Below, piece after piece: positions 1 through 8,228 of a stretch of 64,000 nucleotides of DNA. The stretch is from NCBI RefSeq assembly GCF_001542775.1, contig NZ_CP014145.1, positions 1,674,001 through 1,738,000 on the forward strand, read 5' to 3'. Position 1 is the first letter of the stretch; every line of letters starts with the position of its first letter. The notes beneath the pieces were generated by a model that searched no databases, was not told the origin of the DNA, and worked only from the letters and a program-made list of their open reading frames with translations. A program made the position numbers and the translations under genes. Source of the stretch: Microterricola viridarii. Lineage in GTDB: Bacteria; Actinomycetota; Actinomycetes; Actinomycetales; Microbacteriaceae.

Positions 1-1257
1 CGGGCGATCGGGCTATCGGCCGCCGATCTGGAGCGCAGGGTCGCGCAGCTCTCTGGCGGCGAGGCGATGCTCGTCGCGATCACGGGCCTGCGGCTGCGCC
101 GTACCGCCGTCACCCTGCTCGATGAGCCCAGCAACAACCTCGACCGCGCGGCGCGGGCCCGGCTGCTCACCCTTCTGCGCTCCTGGCCGGGAACGCTGCT
201 CGTCGTCAGCCACGACACCGCGCTGCTGGAGTGCATGCAGCAGACGGCCGAACTGCACGCCGGAGAGCTCACCGTCTTCGGCGGGCCGTACAGCGCCTGG
301 CGCGAGCACCAGGGCGTGCAGCAGGCCGCCGCCGCGCAGTCGGTGCGCACGGCCGAGCAACGGTTGAAGGCCGAGAAGCGCCAGCGGGTCGTGGCCGAGA
401 CGGCCCTAGCCCGCCGGGCGCGCACCGCGCAGAAGAACTACGACAACCGCACCGCGGCCAAGATCGTGATGCACCAGAAGGCGTCGAACGCCCAGGTCTC
501 GGCCGGCAAGCTGCGCAGTGGCGGCGACGACCGGGTGCAGGAGGCCCAGGGGGCGCTGGATGCCGCCGCATCCCGGATGCGAGCAGAGGAGAGCATCCAC
601 CTCGAGCTGCCGGACCCGGGTGTTCCGGCTGGACGGGGCATCGCGGAGCTCTCCTCTGCCAGCGGCACCACCGTGTATCTGCGGGGCCCGGAACGCGTGG
701 CGCTCGTCGGCGCAAATGGCGTCGGCAAGTCGATGCTGCTCGAGGCGCTGGTCAATGGGCACGCCTCGCTCGATCTCGCAGCGGCTGCCGACCGCGCCGG
801 CGGGAGGCTGCTGACCGAACGGGTCGGCTACCTCAGCCAACGCCTCGACGGCCTCGACGATGACGCCAGTGCCATCGAGAATGTGCGCGCCGTGGCATCC
901 GGCGCGTCAGAGAGTGTCATCCGCAACCGACTGGCCCGACTGCTGTTGCGGGGCGACAGCGTGCACCGGCCGGTGCGCACCCTCTCCGGCGGGGAACGCT
1001 TCCGGGTGGCGCTGGCCCGGCTACTCTTCGCCGAGCCGCCCGCGCAGCTGCTGGTGCTGGACGAGCCGACGAACAACCTCGATCTGCAGACCGTCGACCA
1101 GCTCGTTGGTGCGTTGCGGAGCTATCGCGGCGCGCTGCTGGTCGTCAGCCACGACGACGCCTTCCTCGGCCGGCTGGCGCTGGACCGCGTGCTGGAGCTC
1201 AGCTCAGACGGCTCGGTGCGTGAGATCGCGGACGGCGTCGCCGGTCTAGTCGGCTGA
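1..1257 (+). CDS. ABC-F family ATPase, 5' end outside window
   Basis: The reading frame is open from the first base, so the start and the first Walker A lie upstream. The first ATPase domain shows its signature (LSGGE, residues 17-21 of the visible part) and Walker B (LLDEPSNNLD). A charged Arg/Lys/Glu-rich linker follows. The second domain is complete: Walker A GANGVGKS near 709-732, signature LSGGERFRVAL near 982-1014, Walker B LLVLDEPTNNLD near 1048-1083 and H-loop VVSHDD near 1141. Two ATPase domains, a charged linker and no membrane segments define ABC-F. These proteins are soluble and act on ribosomes, either as translation factors or as antibiotic-resistance protection proteins. The sequence alone does not say which. 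The 3' end overlaps the convergent MmcQ/YjbR gene by 12 bp. Confidence 0.93.
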   Translation, partial: RAIGLSAADLERRVAQLSGGEAMLVAITGLRLRRTAVTLLDEPSNNLDRAARARLLTLLRSWPGTLLVVSHDTALLECMQQTAELHAGELTVFGGPYSAWREHQGVQQAAAAQSVRTAEQRLKAEKRQRVVAETALARRARTAQKNYDNRTAAKIVMHQKASNAQVSAGKLRSGGDDRVQEAQGALDAAASRMRAEESIHLELPDPGVPAGRGIAELSSASGTTVYLRGPERVALVGANGVGKSMLLEALVNGHASLDLAAAADRAGGRLLTERVGYLSQRLDGLDDDASAIENVRAVASGASESVIRNRLARLLLRGDSVHRPVRTLSGGERFRVALARLLFAEPPAQLLVLDEPTNNLDLQTVDQLVGALRSYRGALLVVSHDDAFLGRLALDRVLELSSDGSVREIADGVAGLVG

Positions 1258-1611
1258 ACCGCGCGGCGCTCGCGGCACCTTCGGGCGCACCAGGGCGTGG
1301 CTGTCGTTGACCAGCTGCTCCACCAGCTGGTTCTCGAGCGTGCCGTCCAGCACGATCGTGATCCAATGCTTCTTGTTCAGGTGGTAGCCGGGCGTGATGT
1401 GCTGCGGGTACTCCTCGCGGAGTGCCCGGCCCTCCTCCGGGTCGACCTTGACCGAGACGGTGAGCGGCGCGGCATCCAGAACGCTCAGGGCGAAGATCTT
1501 GTCGTTGCCGCTCGTCTTGAACACGGTCGTCTGCTCGCCGAAGGGGTAGGTTTCGATCGCCTGAGGCAGGCTGAGGCAGAATGCGGCGAGCTCGTGCGGG
1601 GTCATAAGCAC
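1246..1611 (-). CDS. MmcQ/YjbR family protein (DUF419)
   Basis: A 121-residue protein of the MmcQ/YjbR family. The N-terminal segment resembles the family pattern (SLPQAIETYPFG) and is followed by sheet segments such as KIFALS and VSVKVDPEE, then GYHLNKKHWITI near residue 77. The family has a CyaY-like DNA-binding fold, but its cellular role is not established. Translation probably starts at 1611 or at the second Met (1605). The gene converges on and overlaps the ABC-F gene by 12 bp, with no room for a terminator between them. Confidence 0.85.
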   Translation of the reverse strand: MLMTPHELAAFCLSLPQAIETYPFGEQTTVFKTSGNDKIFALSVLDAAPLTVSVKVDPEEGRALREEYPQHITPGYHLNKKHWITIVLDGTLENQLVEQLVNDSHALVRPKVPRAPRGSAD

Positions 1612-1742
1612 AAGCTTAGGCAGCGTTCACGGGCCGCGACACGCGCTCGACGCGCGCCCGGCTCCTGCGCATTTGCCCCGATAGTGTGGTTTCAGGCATG
1701 ATTCTGTCAATGGGCGCGCTGTGAGCGACTACCGTTGAGGTT

Positions 1743-3611
1743 ATGACGTCTTCTGACACCACTATGCCCGGCGAGGCTGAGACCGCCCCCGCCACCCTTA
1801 CTTTTTCCGAGCTTGGGCTCGATGACTCCGTACTCAAGGCCCTGAAGGACGTCGGCTACGAGACCCCGTCCGCCATCCAGGCCGCGACCATCCCGCCGCT
1901 GCTCGAGGGCCGCGACGTGCTCGGCACCGCCCAGACCGGCACCGGCAAGACCGCTGCGTTTGCGCTGCCCATCCTTTCGCAGCTCGACATCTCGCAGAAG
2001 ACCCCCCAGGCCCTCGTGCTCGCGCCGACCCGCGAGCTCGCCCTGCAGGTCTGTGAGGCGTTCGAGAAGTACGCCGCACACCTCAAGGGCGTGCACGTTC
2101 TCCCGATCTACGGCGGCCAGGGCTACGGCGTCCAGCTCTCCGCACTGCGTCGCGGCGTGCACATCGTCGTCGGCACGCCCGGTCGCATCATGGACCACCT
2201 CGCCAAAGGCACCCTCGACCTCTCCGAGCTGAAGTTCCTCGTGCTCGACGAGGCCGATGAGATGCTCAAGATGGGCTTCGCCGAGGATGTCGAGACGATT
2301 CTCGCCGACACCCCCGACGAGAAGCAGGTCGCCCTGTTCTCGGCCACCATGCCGGCCGGCATCCGCCGCATCTCTGGCCAGTACCTCAAGGACCCCGAGG
2401 TCATCACGGTCAAGACCAAGACCACGACCTCTGCGAACATCACGCAGCGCTACCTGATGGTCGCGTACCCGCAGAAGGTCGACGCGCTCACCCGCATCCT
2501 CGAGGTCGAGAACTTCGAGGGCATGATCGTCTTCACCCGCACCAAGAACGAGACCGAGACGCTCGCCGAGAAGCTGCGCGCCCGTGGCTACTCTGCTGCC
2601 GCGATCAACGGCGACGTTGCGCAGGTGCAGCGCGAGCGCACCGTCAACCAGCTCAAGTCAGGCAAGCTCGACATCCTGGTGGCGACGGATGTCGCAGCGC
2701 GCGGTCTCGACGTGGAGCGCATCAGCCACGTCGTCAACTACGACCTGCCGATCGACACCGAGTCCTACGTGCACCGCATCGGCCGCACCGGCCGCGCCGG
2801 CCGCAGCGGCGACGCGATCAGCTTCGTCACCCCGCGCGAGCGCCGCATGCTCACCTCGATCGAGAAGGCCACCCGCCAGGAGATCACCCAGATGCAGCTG
2901 CCGAGCGTCGCCGACGTCAACGTGACGCGTCTGGCCCGCTTCGACAGCGCCATCACCGAGGCGCTCAGCCAGGGTGACCGCATCGCCGAGTTCCGCGACA
3001 TCGTCAACCACTACATCAAGCACCACGATGTGCCGGAGGCCGACGTGGCTGCAGCCCTCGCCCTCGTCGCTCAGGGCGACACCCCGCTGCTGCTCTCGCC
3101 GGAGGAGGCGCGCAGCCAGCGTTTTGACCGCGAGGACCGCTTCGACCGTGGATCCCGCGACGAGCGCAGCCGCGACGACCGTTACTCGCGTGACGACCGT
3201 GGCGGAAGCCGCGACCGCGGTGACCGCCCCGAGCGCCCGGAGCGCCGCCCGCGCAGCAACGAGGGCCTCGCGACCTACCGCATCGCCGTCGGCAAGCGCC
3301 ACAAGGTGGAGCCGCGCCAGATCGTCGGCGCCCTCGCCAACGAGGGTGGCCTGAGCCGCGACGACTTCGGTGCGATCCAGATCCGCCCCGACTTCTCGCT
3401 CGTCGACCTTCCCGCCGACCTCAGCAAGGACACCCTCGCGCGCCTCGAGAACACCCGCATCAGCGGCAAGCTGATCGAGATCCGCCCCGACAACGGTGCG
3501 CCAGCGCGCCGCGACGACCGCGGCTCCTACGGTGACCGCGACCGCGGTTCCTACGGGGATCGCGGCGACCGCGGCGGCTACGGAGACCGCAAGCCGCGCG
3601 AGCGCTACTAG
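1743..3611 (+). CDS. deaD: DEAD-box ATP-dependent RNA helicase with DbpA-like RNA-binding domain
   Basis: A 622-residue DeaD/CsdA-type helicase that unwinds structured RNA in ribosome assembly, mRNA decay or cold adaptation. All core motifs are visible: Q motif around residues 38-50, motif I AQTGTGKT (63-70), PTRELALQ, TPGRIMD, VLDEADEM, SATMP, IVFTRTK, ATDVAARGLDV and HRIGRTGRAGR. After the two RecA-like domains comes a charged RD-rich stretch, then a DbpA-type RNA-binding domain (around residues 505-590) and a tail with repeats such as RGSYGDR and RGGYGDR. ATG at 1743 follows GAGG. A perfect 14-bp-stem terminator lies just downstream, so it is probably monocistronic. Confidence 0.97.
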   Translation: MTSSDTTMPGEAETAPATLTFSELGLDDSVLKALKDVGYETPSAIQAATIPPLLEGRDVLGTAQTGTGKTAAFALPILSQLDISQKTPQALVLAPTRELALQVCEAFEKYAAHLKGVHVLPIYGGQGYGVQLSALRRGVHIVVGTPGRIMDHLAKGTLDLSELKFLVLDEADEMLKMGFAEDVETILADTPDEKQVALFSATMPAGIRRISGQYLKDPEVITVKTKTTTSANITQRYLMVAYPQKVDALTRILEVENFEGMIVFTRTKNETETLAEKLRARGYSAAAINGDVAQVQRERTVNQLKSGKLDILVATDVAARGLDVERISHVVNYDLPIDTESYVHRIGRTGRAGRSGDAISFVTPRERRMLTSIEKATRQEITQMQLPSVADVNVTRLARFDSAITEALSQGDRIAEFRDIVNHYIKHHDVPEADVAAALALVAQGDTPLLLSPEEARSQRFDREDRFDRGSRDERSRDDRYSRDDRGGSRDRGDRPERPERRPRSNEGLATYRIAVGKRHKVEPRQIVGALANEGGLSRDDFGAIQIRPDFSLVDLPADLSKDTLARLENTRISGKLIEIRPDNGAPARRDDRGSYGDRDRGSYGDRGDRGGYGDRKPRERY

Positions 3612-3620
3612 CCACATCTG

Positions 3621-3659
3621 AAGTGGGGCACCCGTTTTCTCGGGTGCCCCACTTTTTTG
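3621..3659 (+). terminator. Rho-independent terminator of the helicase gene
   Basis: A perfect 14-bp stem (3621-3634 pairing with 3641-3654) has a 6-nt T-rich loop and is followed by a short T run (to 3658). It begins 10 bp after the helicase stop codon. Confidence 0.93.
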
Positions 3660-3779
3660 TGCCGGCAGGTCGGCGAGGCGCGGCGCGTCATAGCGAACTC
3701 CCAGCCCACTCAGAGGCGGGGCATGGCGCGACTGCGCAGGCTCGGAGTATTCTCCGACCACTGAACCCGCGAGGTGACC

Positions 3780-4769
3780 ATGCACCGCATCCCCGAACCA
3801 GACTCCACACCAGACGGCCCCGCATTCGAAGGCCGGCTGCTCGAACGGGCGCACGAGGAGGTGGTCGACCAGGGCGTCGCCTTCGACATCGGCACCCTCA
3901 TGACCAGGCGCGGCGTGCTGACCGTGTTCGGCGCCGGCCTCGGCGCGGTGCTGCTCGCGGCATGCACCCCGGGCGGCTCCGGTAACGGATCGTCCAGCGG
4001 AGCGACGACTGGGGGCTCGAGCGGCACCGCGAGCGGGGAGATCCCCGACGAGACGGCGGGCCCGTATCCCGGCGATGGCTCGAATGGCCCCGACGCGCTT
4101 GAGCAGTCCGGCATCATCCGCAGCGACATCCGCACGAGCATCGACGGCGGGGCCACGGCCACCGGCGTGCCGATGGCACTGACCCTGACAATCATCGACA
4201 TGGCGGGCAACAACGTGCCGTTCGCGAATGTGGCCGTCTACGTCTGGCACTGCGACAGCGCCGGCGGCTACTCGATGTACTCGTCGGGCTTGGAGGACGT
4301 GACCTACCTGCGCGGTGTGCAGGTGGCGGATGCCGAGGGCACGGTCTCCTACACGTCAATCTTCCCTGCGTGCTACTCCGGCCGGTGGCCGCACGTGCAC
4401 TTCGAGGTGTACCCGAACGTTGACGCCATCACCGACTCGACCGCGGCCATCTCCACCTCCCAGCTGGCCCTGCCAGAGGATGTCTGCAAGACGGTCTACG
4501 CACTCCCCGGCTACGAGGGCTCGGCCCAGAATCTCGCGCAGGTCAGCCTCGCCACCGATGGCGTCTTCGGAGACGACGGGGGCGCGCTGCAGCTGGCGAC
4601 CGTGACGGGCGATGCGACATCCGGCTACCAGGTGTCACTCACCGTGCCGGTGGACACGCGCACGACGCCGACATCGGGCGGGATGCCCGGCGGCGGGGGC
4701 GGCGGAGGTGGCACCCCGCCGAGTGGCGGACCCGGCGGCGGCCCCGGCGGAACGCCGCCCGCGCGCTGA
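3780..4769 (+). CDS. Exported intradiol-dioxygenase-like lipoprotein
   Basis: Around residue 40 a twin-arginine-like TRRGVLTVFGAG segment leads into a lipobox ending LLAAC, so this looks like a Tat-exported lipoprotein with an unusually long N-region. After a Ser/Gly linker, the core resembles intradiol ring-cleavage dioxygenases: VYVWHCDSAGGYSMYS supplies the first Tyr and FPACYSGRWPHVHFEVY supplies the second Tyr and the two His expected for Fe(III) binding. Cytoplasmic members open catechol or protocatechuate rings. The substrate of exported members is uncertain. The C-terminus is a Gly/Pro-rich low-complexity tail (GGGGGGGG, then PGGGPGG). ATG 3780 is chosen because GAGG lies 5 nt upstream. 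An in-frame GTG at 3774 is the alternative. The gene stands alone, without aromatic-pathway neighbours. Confidence 0.85.
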   Translation: MHRIPEPDSTPDGPAFEGRLLERAHEEVVDQGVAFDIGTLMTRRGVLTVFGAGLGAVLLAACTPGGSGNGSSSGATTGGSSGTASGEIPDETAGPYPGDGSNGPDALEQSGIIRSDIRTSIDGGATATGVPMALTLTIIDMAGNNVPFANVAVYVWHCDSAGGYSMYSSGLEDVTYLRGVQVADAEGTVSYTSIFPACYSGRWPHVHFEVYPNVDAITDSTAAISTSQLALPEDVCKTVYALPGYEGSAQNLAQVSLATDGVFGDDGGALQLATVTGDATSGYQVSLTVPVDTRTTPTSGGMPGGGGGGGGTPPSGGPGGGPGGTPPAR

Positions 4770-4775
4770 CGCCGT

Positions 4776-4823
4776 CGCGCCCCGACTGTACGCGCTTCAT
4801 GCAGCGTCATGCGTCGGGGCGCG
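4776..4823 (+). promoter_or_regulatory. Inverted repeat between dioxygenase and ECF operon
   Basis: Perfect 11-bp arms (CGCGCCCCGAC at 4776-4786 and its complement at 4813-4823) enclose a 26-nt loop, 27 bp before the lipoprotein start. There is no T tract. It could terminate the upstream gene or act as a leader structure of the ECF operon. Confidence 0.4.
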
Positions 4824-4849
4824 GTCGGCCGCCTCAGTACGCTTGCAGC

Positions 4850-5398
4850 ATGAGAATCCCCCTCCTTTCCGCGGCCGTTATCGGCGCCCTGCTGCTGAGC
4901 GGTTGCGCCGCCGGAGCAGATGCCGCTCCTGAGCCGAGCACCCCCGCAGCAAGCAGCGCCGCCGGGTCCGATTCGGGCACAGACGCCAGCTGTTCCGGCG
5001 TCGAGGTCGTCGTCGACTTCGGCATCCTCGACTCCCCGTCCGTCACCGAGTGCATCGACGCGAGCGCCCCGATCGCCTCCGCCGATGCGATCGCAGCGGC
5101 CGGCGTGGCGACAGAGGGCAACGCCGACTACGGCGACGCCGTCGTCTGCCGGGTCGATGGTCGCCCTGCCGCCGACGAGACCGTCACCGTGCCGGGCGAA
5201 GCGCCGTTCACCGAGCCGTGCAGCGCCATGTCGCCGGCCTACGCCTTCTGGGCGCTCTGGGTGAAGCCAGCCCCTGAGGCCGACTGGGAGTTCGCCATGG
5301 AGGGCCTCGCCACGCTGAAGTCCGAGCCCGGCCAGAGCGTCGGACTCGTCTACACCACCGGCTCCGGCACCGAGCCGCAGCCCCCCGCGGCGGACTAG
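4850..5398 (+). CDS. Lipoprotein of ECF transporter operon, DUF4430-like C-terminus
   Basis: A 182-residue protein that opens with a short signal peptide and lipobox (ALLLSGCAAG), so it should be anchored outside the membrane. The rest contains a Cys pair region and a C-terminal aromatic pattern (AFWALWVKP ... WEFAMEG ... PGQSVGLVY). This resembles the DUF4430/transcobalamin C-terminal-like domain found in lipoproteins next to actinobacterial ECF transporters. I infer a substrate-capture role. The stop codon is immediately followed by the GTG of the transporter gene, so the two are translationally coupled. ATG 4850 is chosen because it places the signal sequence at the N-terminus. Confidence 0.75.
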   Translation: MRIPLLSAAVIGALLLSGCAAGADAAPEPSTPAASSAAGSDSGTDASCSGVEVVVDFGILDSPSVTECIDASAPIASADAIAAAGVATEGNADYGDAVVCRVDGRPAADETVTVPGEAPFTEPCSAMSPAYAFWALWVKPAPEADWEFAMEGLATLKSEPGQSVGLVYTTGSGTEPQPPAAD

Positions 5399-7390
5399 GT
5401 GCGCTTCCACGCGGGCGCGCTGCGCACGGCGGCACTCGTTGCCGCCGTGTTCGTCGCGACCCGCGTGGTCTACCGCGTCATCTTCGGCGGGGCGGGCGGC
5501 GGCGGCATCCTGCTGCTCGACCTGCCCCGCATCCCCCTCGCCGGGCCGTTCGCCCACGTCGCGCTGTTCGGCCCGATCACGACGGGCGGGCTCGCCAACG
5601 CCGCCGTCAGTGCGCTGCCGTTCGCGGCCGTCATCCTCGCGTTCGGGGTCGTCAACGCCGTCGTCGACGTGCGCCGGCTGTTCGTTCACGGCTCGACCCG
5701 CGGCCCACTCCGGGCCATCAGCCGCTCCCTCGTCATCGCCTGGTCGACCGCGCCGGCGCTCGCGCAGTCCGTGCGCCGCGCCCGCCGGGCGGCGGCGCTC
5801 CGCGGCGAGCGAGGCGGCGCCGCGCTGCTCGTGCCGGTGTTCGAGCAGACCGTCGAGCGAGCGCTCGCCCTCGCCGCGTCGATGGAGGTGCGCGGCTTCG
5901 CGGCGCGGCATCCGCGGCCCGCCGACACGGCCGCAGGCGCCGCCCCTCAGCCGGATGCCGGCACCGCGGTTGTCGCCGAGTTGACGGATGCCGCGCTCGG
6001 GCACGACGGCGGCTGGACGCTTTCGGGAATGAGCTTCACTATTACCGCCGGTACCTTTACAGTGCTCGTCGGCCCGACCGGCGCGGGAAAGTCCAGCCTG
6101 CTGCGCGGCCTGGACGGGCTGTTCCAGCACTTCGACGGCGGGCAGCAGCGCGGGCGCATCGAGATCGCCGGCATCGACCGGGCGAAGACGCCCCCGCGCG
6201 AGACCGCCGCGCTCGTCGGCTCGGTCGCGCAGAATGTGCGCCTCGGCTTCGCCGCCGCGACGGTGCGCGAGGAGATCGGTTTCGCGCTGGCCGTGCAGGG
6301 CGCCAGCCCCGCGGAGGTGCAGCGCGGCGTGCACGACGCTGCCGCACTGCTGGCGATCGAGCACCTGCTGGGCCGCGACATCGCCGCGCTCTCCACCGGC
6401 GAGGCGACCCTCGTCGCCATCGCCGCCGCCACGGTCGCCGGGCCCCAACTGTTGCTCGTCGACGAGCCGCTCGCCGAGCTCGACACTGCCGCCCGGGCGA
6501 CAGTGAGCGCCGCGCTCACGCGTTTGGCCAGGCAAAACGGTGTCGCCGTGATCGTCGCCGAGCACCAGAGCGAGCTGTGGCGGCCGGTTGCCGACCAGTG
6601 GCTGCAGATCGACGGCGGGCGGGTGCAGGTGACGGGGGCGCCCGCTCCCGCTGATCGGGTGGCGGCACCCGCTGCGCTCGACCAGACCGATGAGCCGTCG
6701 CATCCGCTTGCCCAGGTGCGCGGTCTCAGCGTCGCCCACGACGGCGCCACCGTTGTCGATGCGGTGAGCTTCGATCTCGCCGCAGGCGAGTTGGTCGCGC
6801 TCGGTGGCCCGAACGGCGCGGGCAAGTCGAGCCTGCTGCTCGCCCTGGCGTTGGCGGATGCCGCCAACACGGTGTTCGTCGCCGGTGACGACGTCTCGAC
6901 GCTCGCCCCGCGACAGCGCAGACGGCGCCTCGCCCTCGTGCCGGAGCGCGTGGATGAGCTGTTCTTCCACACCACCGTGGCGGCCGAGTGCCGCCGTGCG
7001 GACCGCGCCGACTCCCCCGCCGTGCCGACCGACGTGACCCTGGCCCGGCTGCTCGGGCAGGCCGCCGGGGCGCCGGGCCACACGGACCTGCTGCTCCGGC
7101 ATCCGCGTGACCTCTCGGCCGGGCAACAGCTCTGCCTGGCCCTGGCGATCCAGCTGGCGGGCAACCCCGCCGTCCTGCTCGTCGACGAACCGTCGCGCGG
7201 CCTCGATGCCGAGACGCGGCGGATGGTCGGCGAGGCGCTGCGCCACGCGGCACGGTCGGGGGGCCCGGCGGGCGCGCGGGCCGTCTTGTTCGCGACACAT
7301 GACAACGGGTTCGCCGGCGACTACGCGTTGCGCCAGCTGAGCATCGCGAGGGGCCGCCTGCAGGCCGCGGATTCGGCGGTGCTGCGATGA
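5399..7390 (+). CDS. ECF transporter: fused T component and two ATPase domains
   Basis: A 663-residue fusion. Residues 1 to about 185 are hydrophobic and end in EcfT-type coupling signatures (ARRAAALRG and SMEVRGF). Two ABC ATPase domains follow. The first has Walker A GPTGAGKSS, a degenerate signature LSTGE, Walker B LLLVDEPLAELD and H-loop AEHQ. The second has Walker A GPNGAGKSS, signature LSAGQQ, Walker B LLVDEPSRGLD and H-loop ATHD. ECF transporters import vitamins or metals with a separate S component, encoded by the next gene (4-bp ATGA overlap). EcfT and the EcfAs are more often separate proteins, so one polypeptide carrying T-A-A is uncommon. The GTG start directly abuts the upstream stop. 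Confidence 0.9.
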   Translation: MRFHAGALRTAALVAAVFVATRVVYRVIFGGAGGGGILLLDLPRIPLAGPFAHVALFGPITTGGLANAAVSALPFAAVILAFGVVNAVVDVRRLFVHGSTRGPLRAISRSLVIAWSTAPALAQSVRRARRAAALRGERGGAALLVPVFEQTVERALALAASMEVRGFAARHPRPADTAAGAAPQPDAGTAVVAELTDAALGHDGGWTLSGMSFTITAGTFTVLVGPTGAGKSSLLRGLDGLFQHFDGGQQRGRIEIAGIDRAKTPPRETAALVGSVAQNVRLGFAAATVREEIGFALAVQGASPAEVQRGVHDAAALLAIEHLLGRDIAALSTGEATLVAIAAATVAGPQLLLVDEPLAELDTAARATVSAALTRLARQNGVAVIVAEHQSELWRPVADQWLQIDGGRVQVTGAPAPADRVAAPAALDQTDEPSHPLAQVRGLSVAHDGATVVDAVSFDLAAGELVALGGPNGAGKSSLLLALALADAANTVFVAGDDVSTLAPRQRRRRLALVPERVDELFFHTTVAAECRRADRADSPAVPTDVTLARLLGQAAGAPGHTDLLLRHPRDLSAGQQLCLALAIQLAGNPAVLLVDEPSRGLDAETRRMVGEALRHAARSGGPAGARAVLFATHDNGFAGDYALRQLSIARGRLQAADSAVLR

Positions 7391-8211
7391 ACCGCTCCGT
7401 CTGGACCGCGCTCGCCCTCACCACCGGCAGCGTGCTGGCGTTCGCGGGCTTTGCCTGGCCGCTGCTGGCCAGCGCCGTTCCGGCCGACGCCCAACGGGCG
7501 GCGCCGTTCGTGGCGGTCGCGTTGGTGCCCGCGGCGATCGCGGCCGTCGCGCTGGCTCTGGACCGTGAGATGCACTCGGCGAAGGCCGTCGCCCTGCTCG
7601 GCGTGCTCGCCGCGATCGGTGCGGGCATCCGCATCGCCGGCGCCGGGGTCGGCGGCCTTGAGGCGGTGTTCATCGTGCTGATCTTGGCTGGACGCGCCTA
7701 CGGAGCCCGCTTCGGCTTCTTGCTCGGGCTGCTCACCATCGCTGTGTCGTCGCTGCTCTGGGGCGGCTTCGGGCCGTGGACGCCGTTCCAGATGTTCGCC
7801 TGCGCCTGGGTGGCCGCCGGAGCAGGGCTGCTGCCGCGCATCCGCCCGCGCGTGCGCACTGACGGGGCCGCGGATGCGACATCCGCCCGCAGCGCGCTGG
7901 CCGCCGTGAAGCGGGCCGGACGCCTCGAGATCGTCATGCTCGCCGGCTACGGCATCGTCGCCTCCTACCTGTTCGGCCTCATTATGAACCTCTGGTTCTG
8001 GCCGTTCGCGGTCGGCGCGGGCACCGACATCTCCTATGAGGCGGGCGCGCCGCTCGGCACGAACCTGGCCTCGTTCGCGTTGTACTCACTGCTGAGCTCG
8101 ACGCTCACCTGGGACACTGTGCGGGCCGTCACCACCGTGGTGGGGTTGGCCGCGCTCGGCCCGGCGCTGCTGGCCGCCCTCCGCCGCGCGAAGCTGCCCG
8201 CCGCGCGCTGA
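7387..8211 (+). CDS. ECF transporter S component (substrate unknown)
   Basis: A 274-residue integral membrane protein with about six hydrophobic segments (for example SVLAFAGFAWPLL, FVAVALVPAAIAAVAL, IVMLAGYGIVASYLFGL). Loops such as GLEAVFIVLILAGRAYGARFG and LLWGGFGPWTPFQMF match S-component style (aromatic/Gly-rich substrate-site loops). The ATG overlaps the stop of the fused T-A-A gene by 4 bp, so this is the last cistron of a three-gene operon. The neighbouring DUF4430-like lipoprotein and nearby metH make a corrinoid a reasonable guess for the substrate, but nothing in this protein proves it. Confidence 0.82.
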   Translation: MNRSVWTALALTTGSVLAFAGFAWPLLASAVPADAQRAAPFVAVALVPAAIAAVALALDREMHSAKAVALLGVLAAIGAGIRIAGAGVGGLEAVFIVLILAGRAYGARFGFLLGLLTIAVSSLLWGGFGPWTPFQMFACAWVAAGAGLLPRIRPRVRTDGAADATSARSALAAVKRAGRLEIVMLAGYGIVASYLFGLIMNLWFWPFAVGAGTDISYEAGAPLGTNLASFALYSLLSSTLTWDTVRAVTTVVGLAALGPALLAALRRAKLPAAR

Positions 8212-8228
8212 GCCGAGCCTCGACCATA

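Noticed and set aside
4625..7300. Long minus-strand open frame (891 codons) opposite the ECF operon
   Set aside because: Arg/Gly/Ala-rich composition with no recognisable motif; the plus strand carries clear ECF and lipoprotein motifs with coupled starts.
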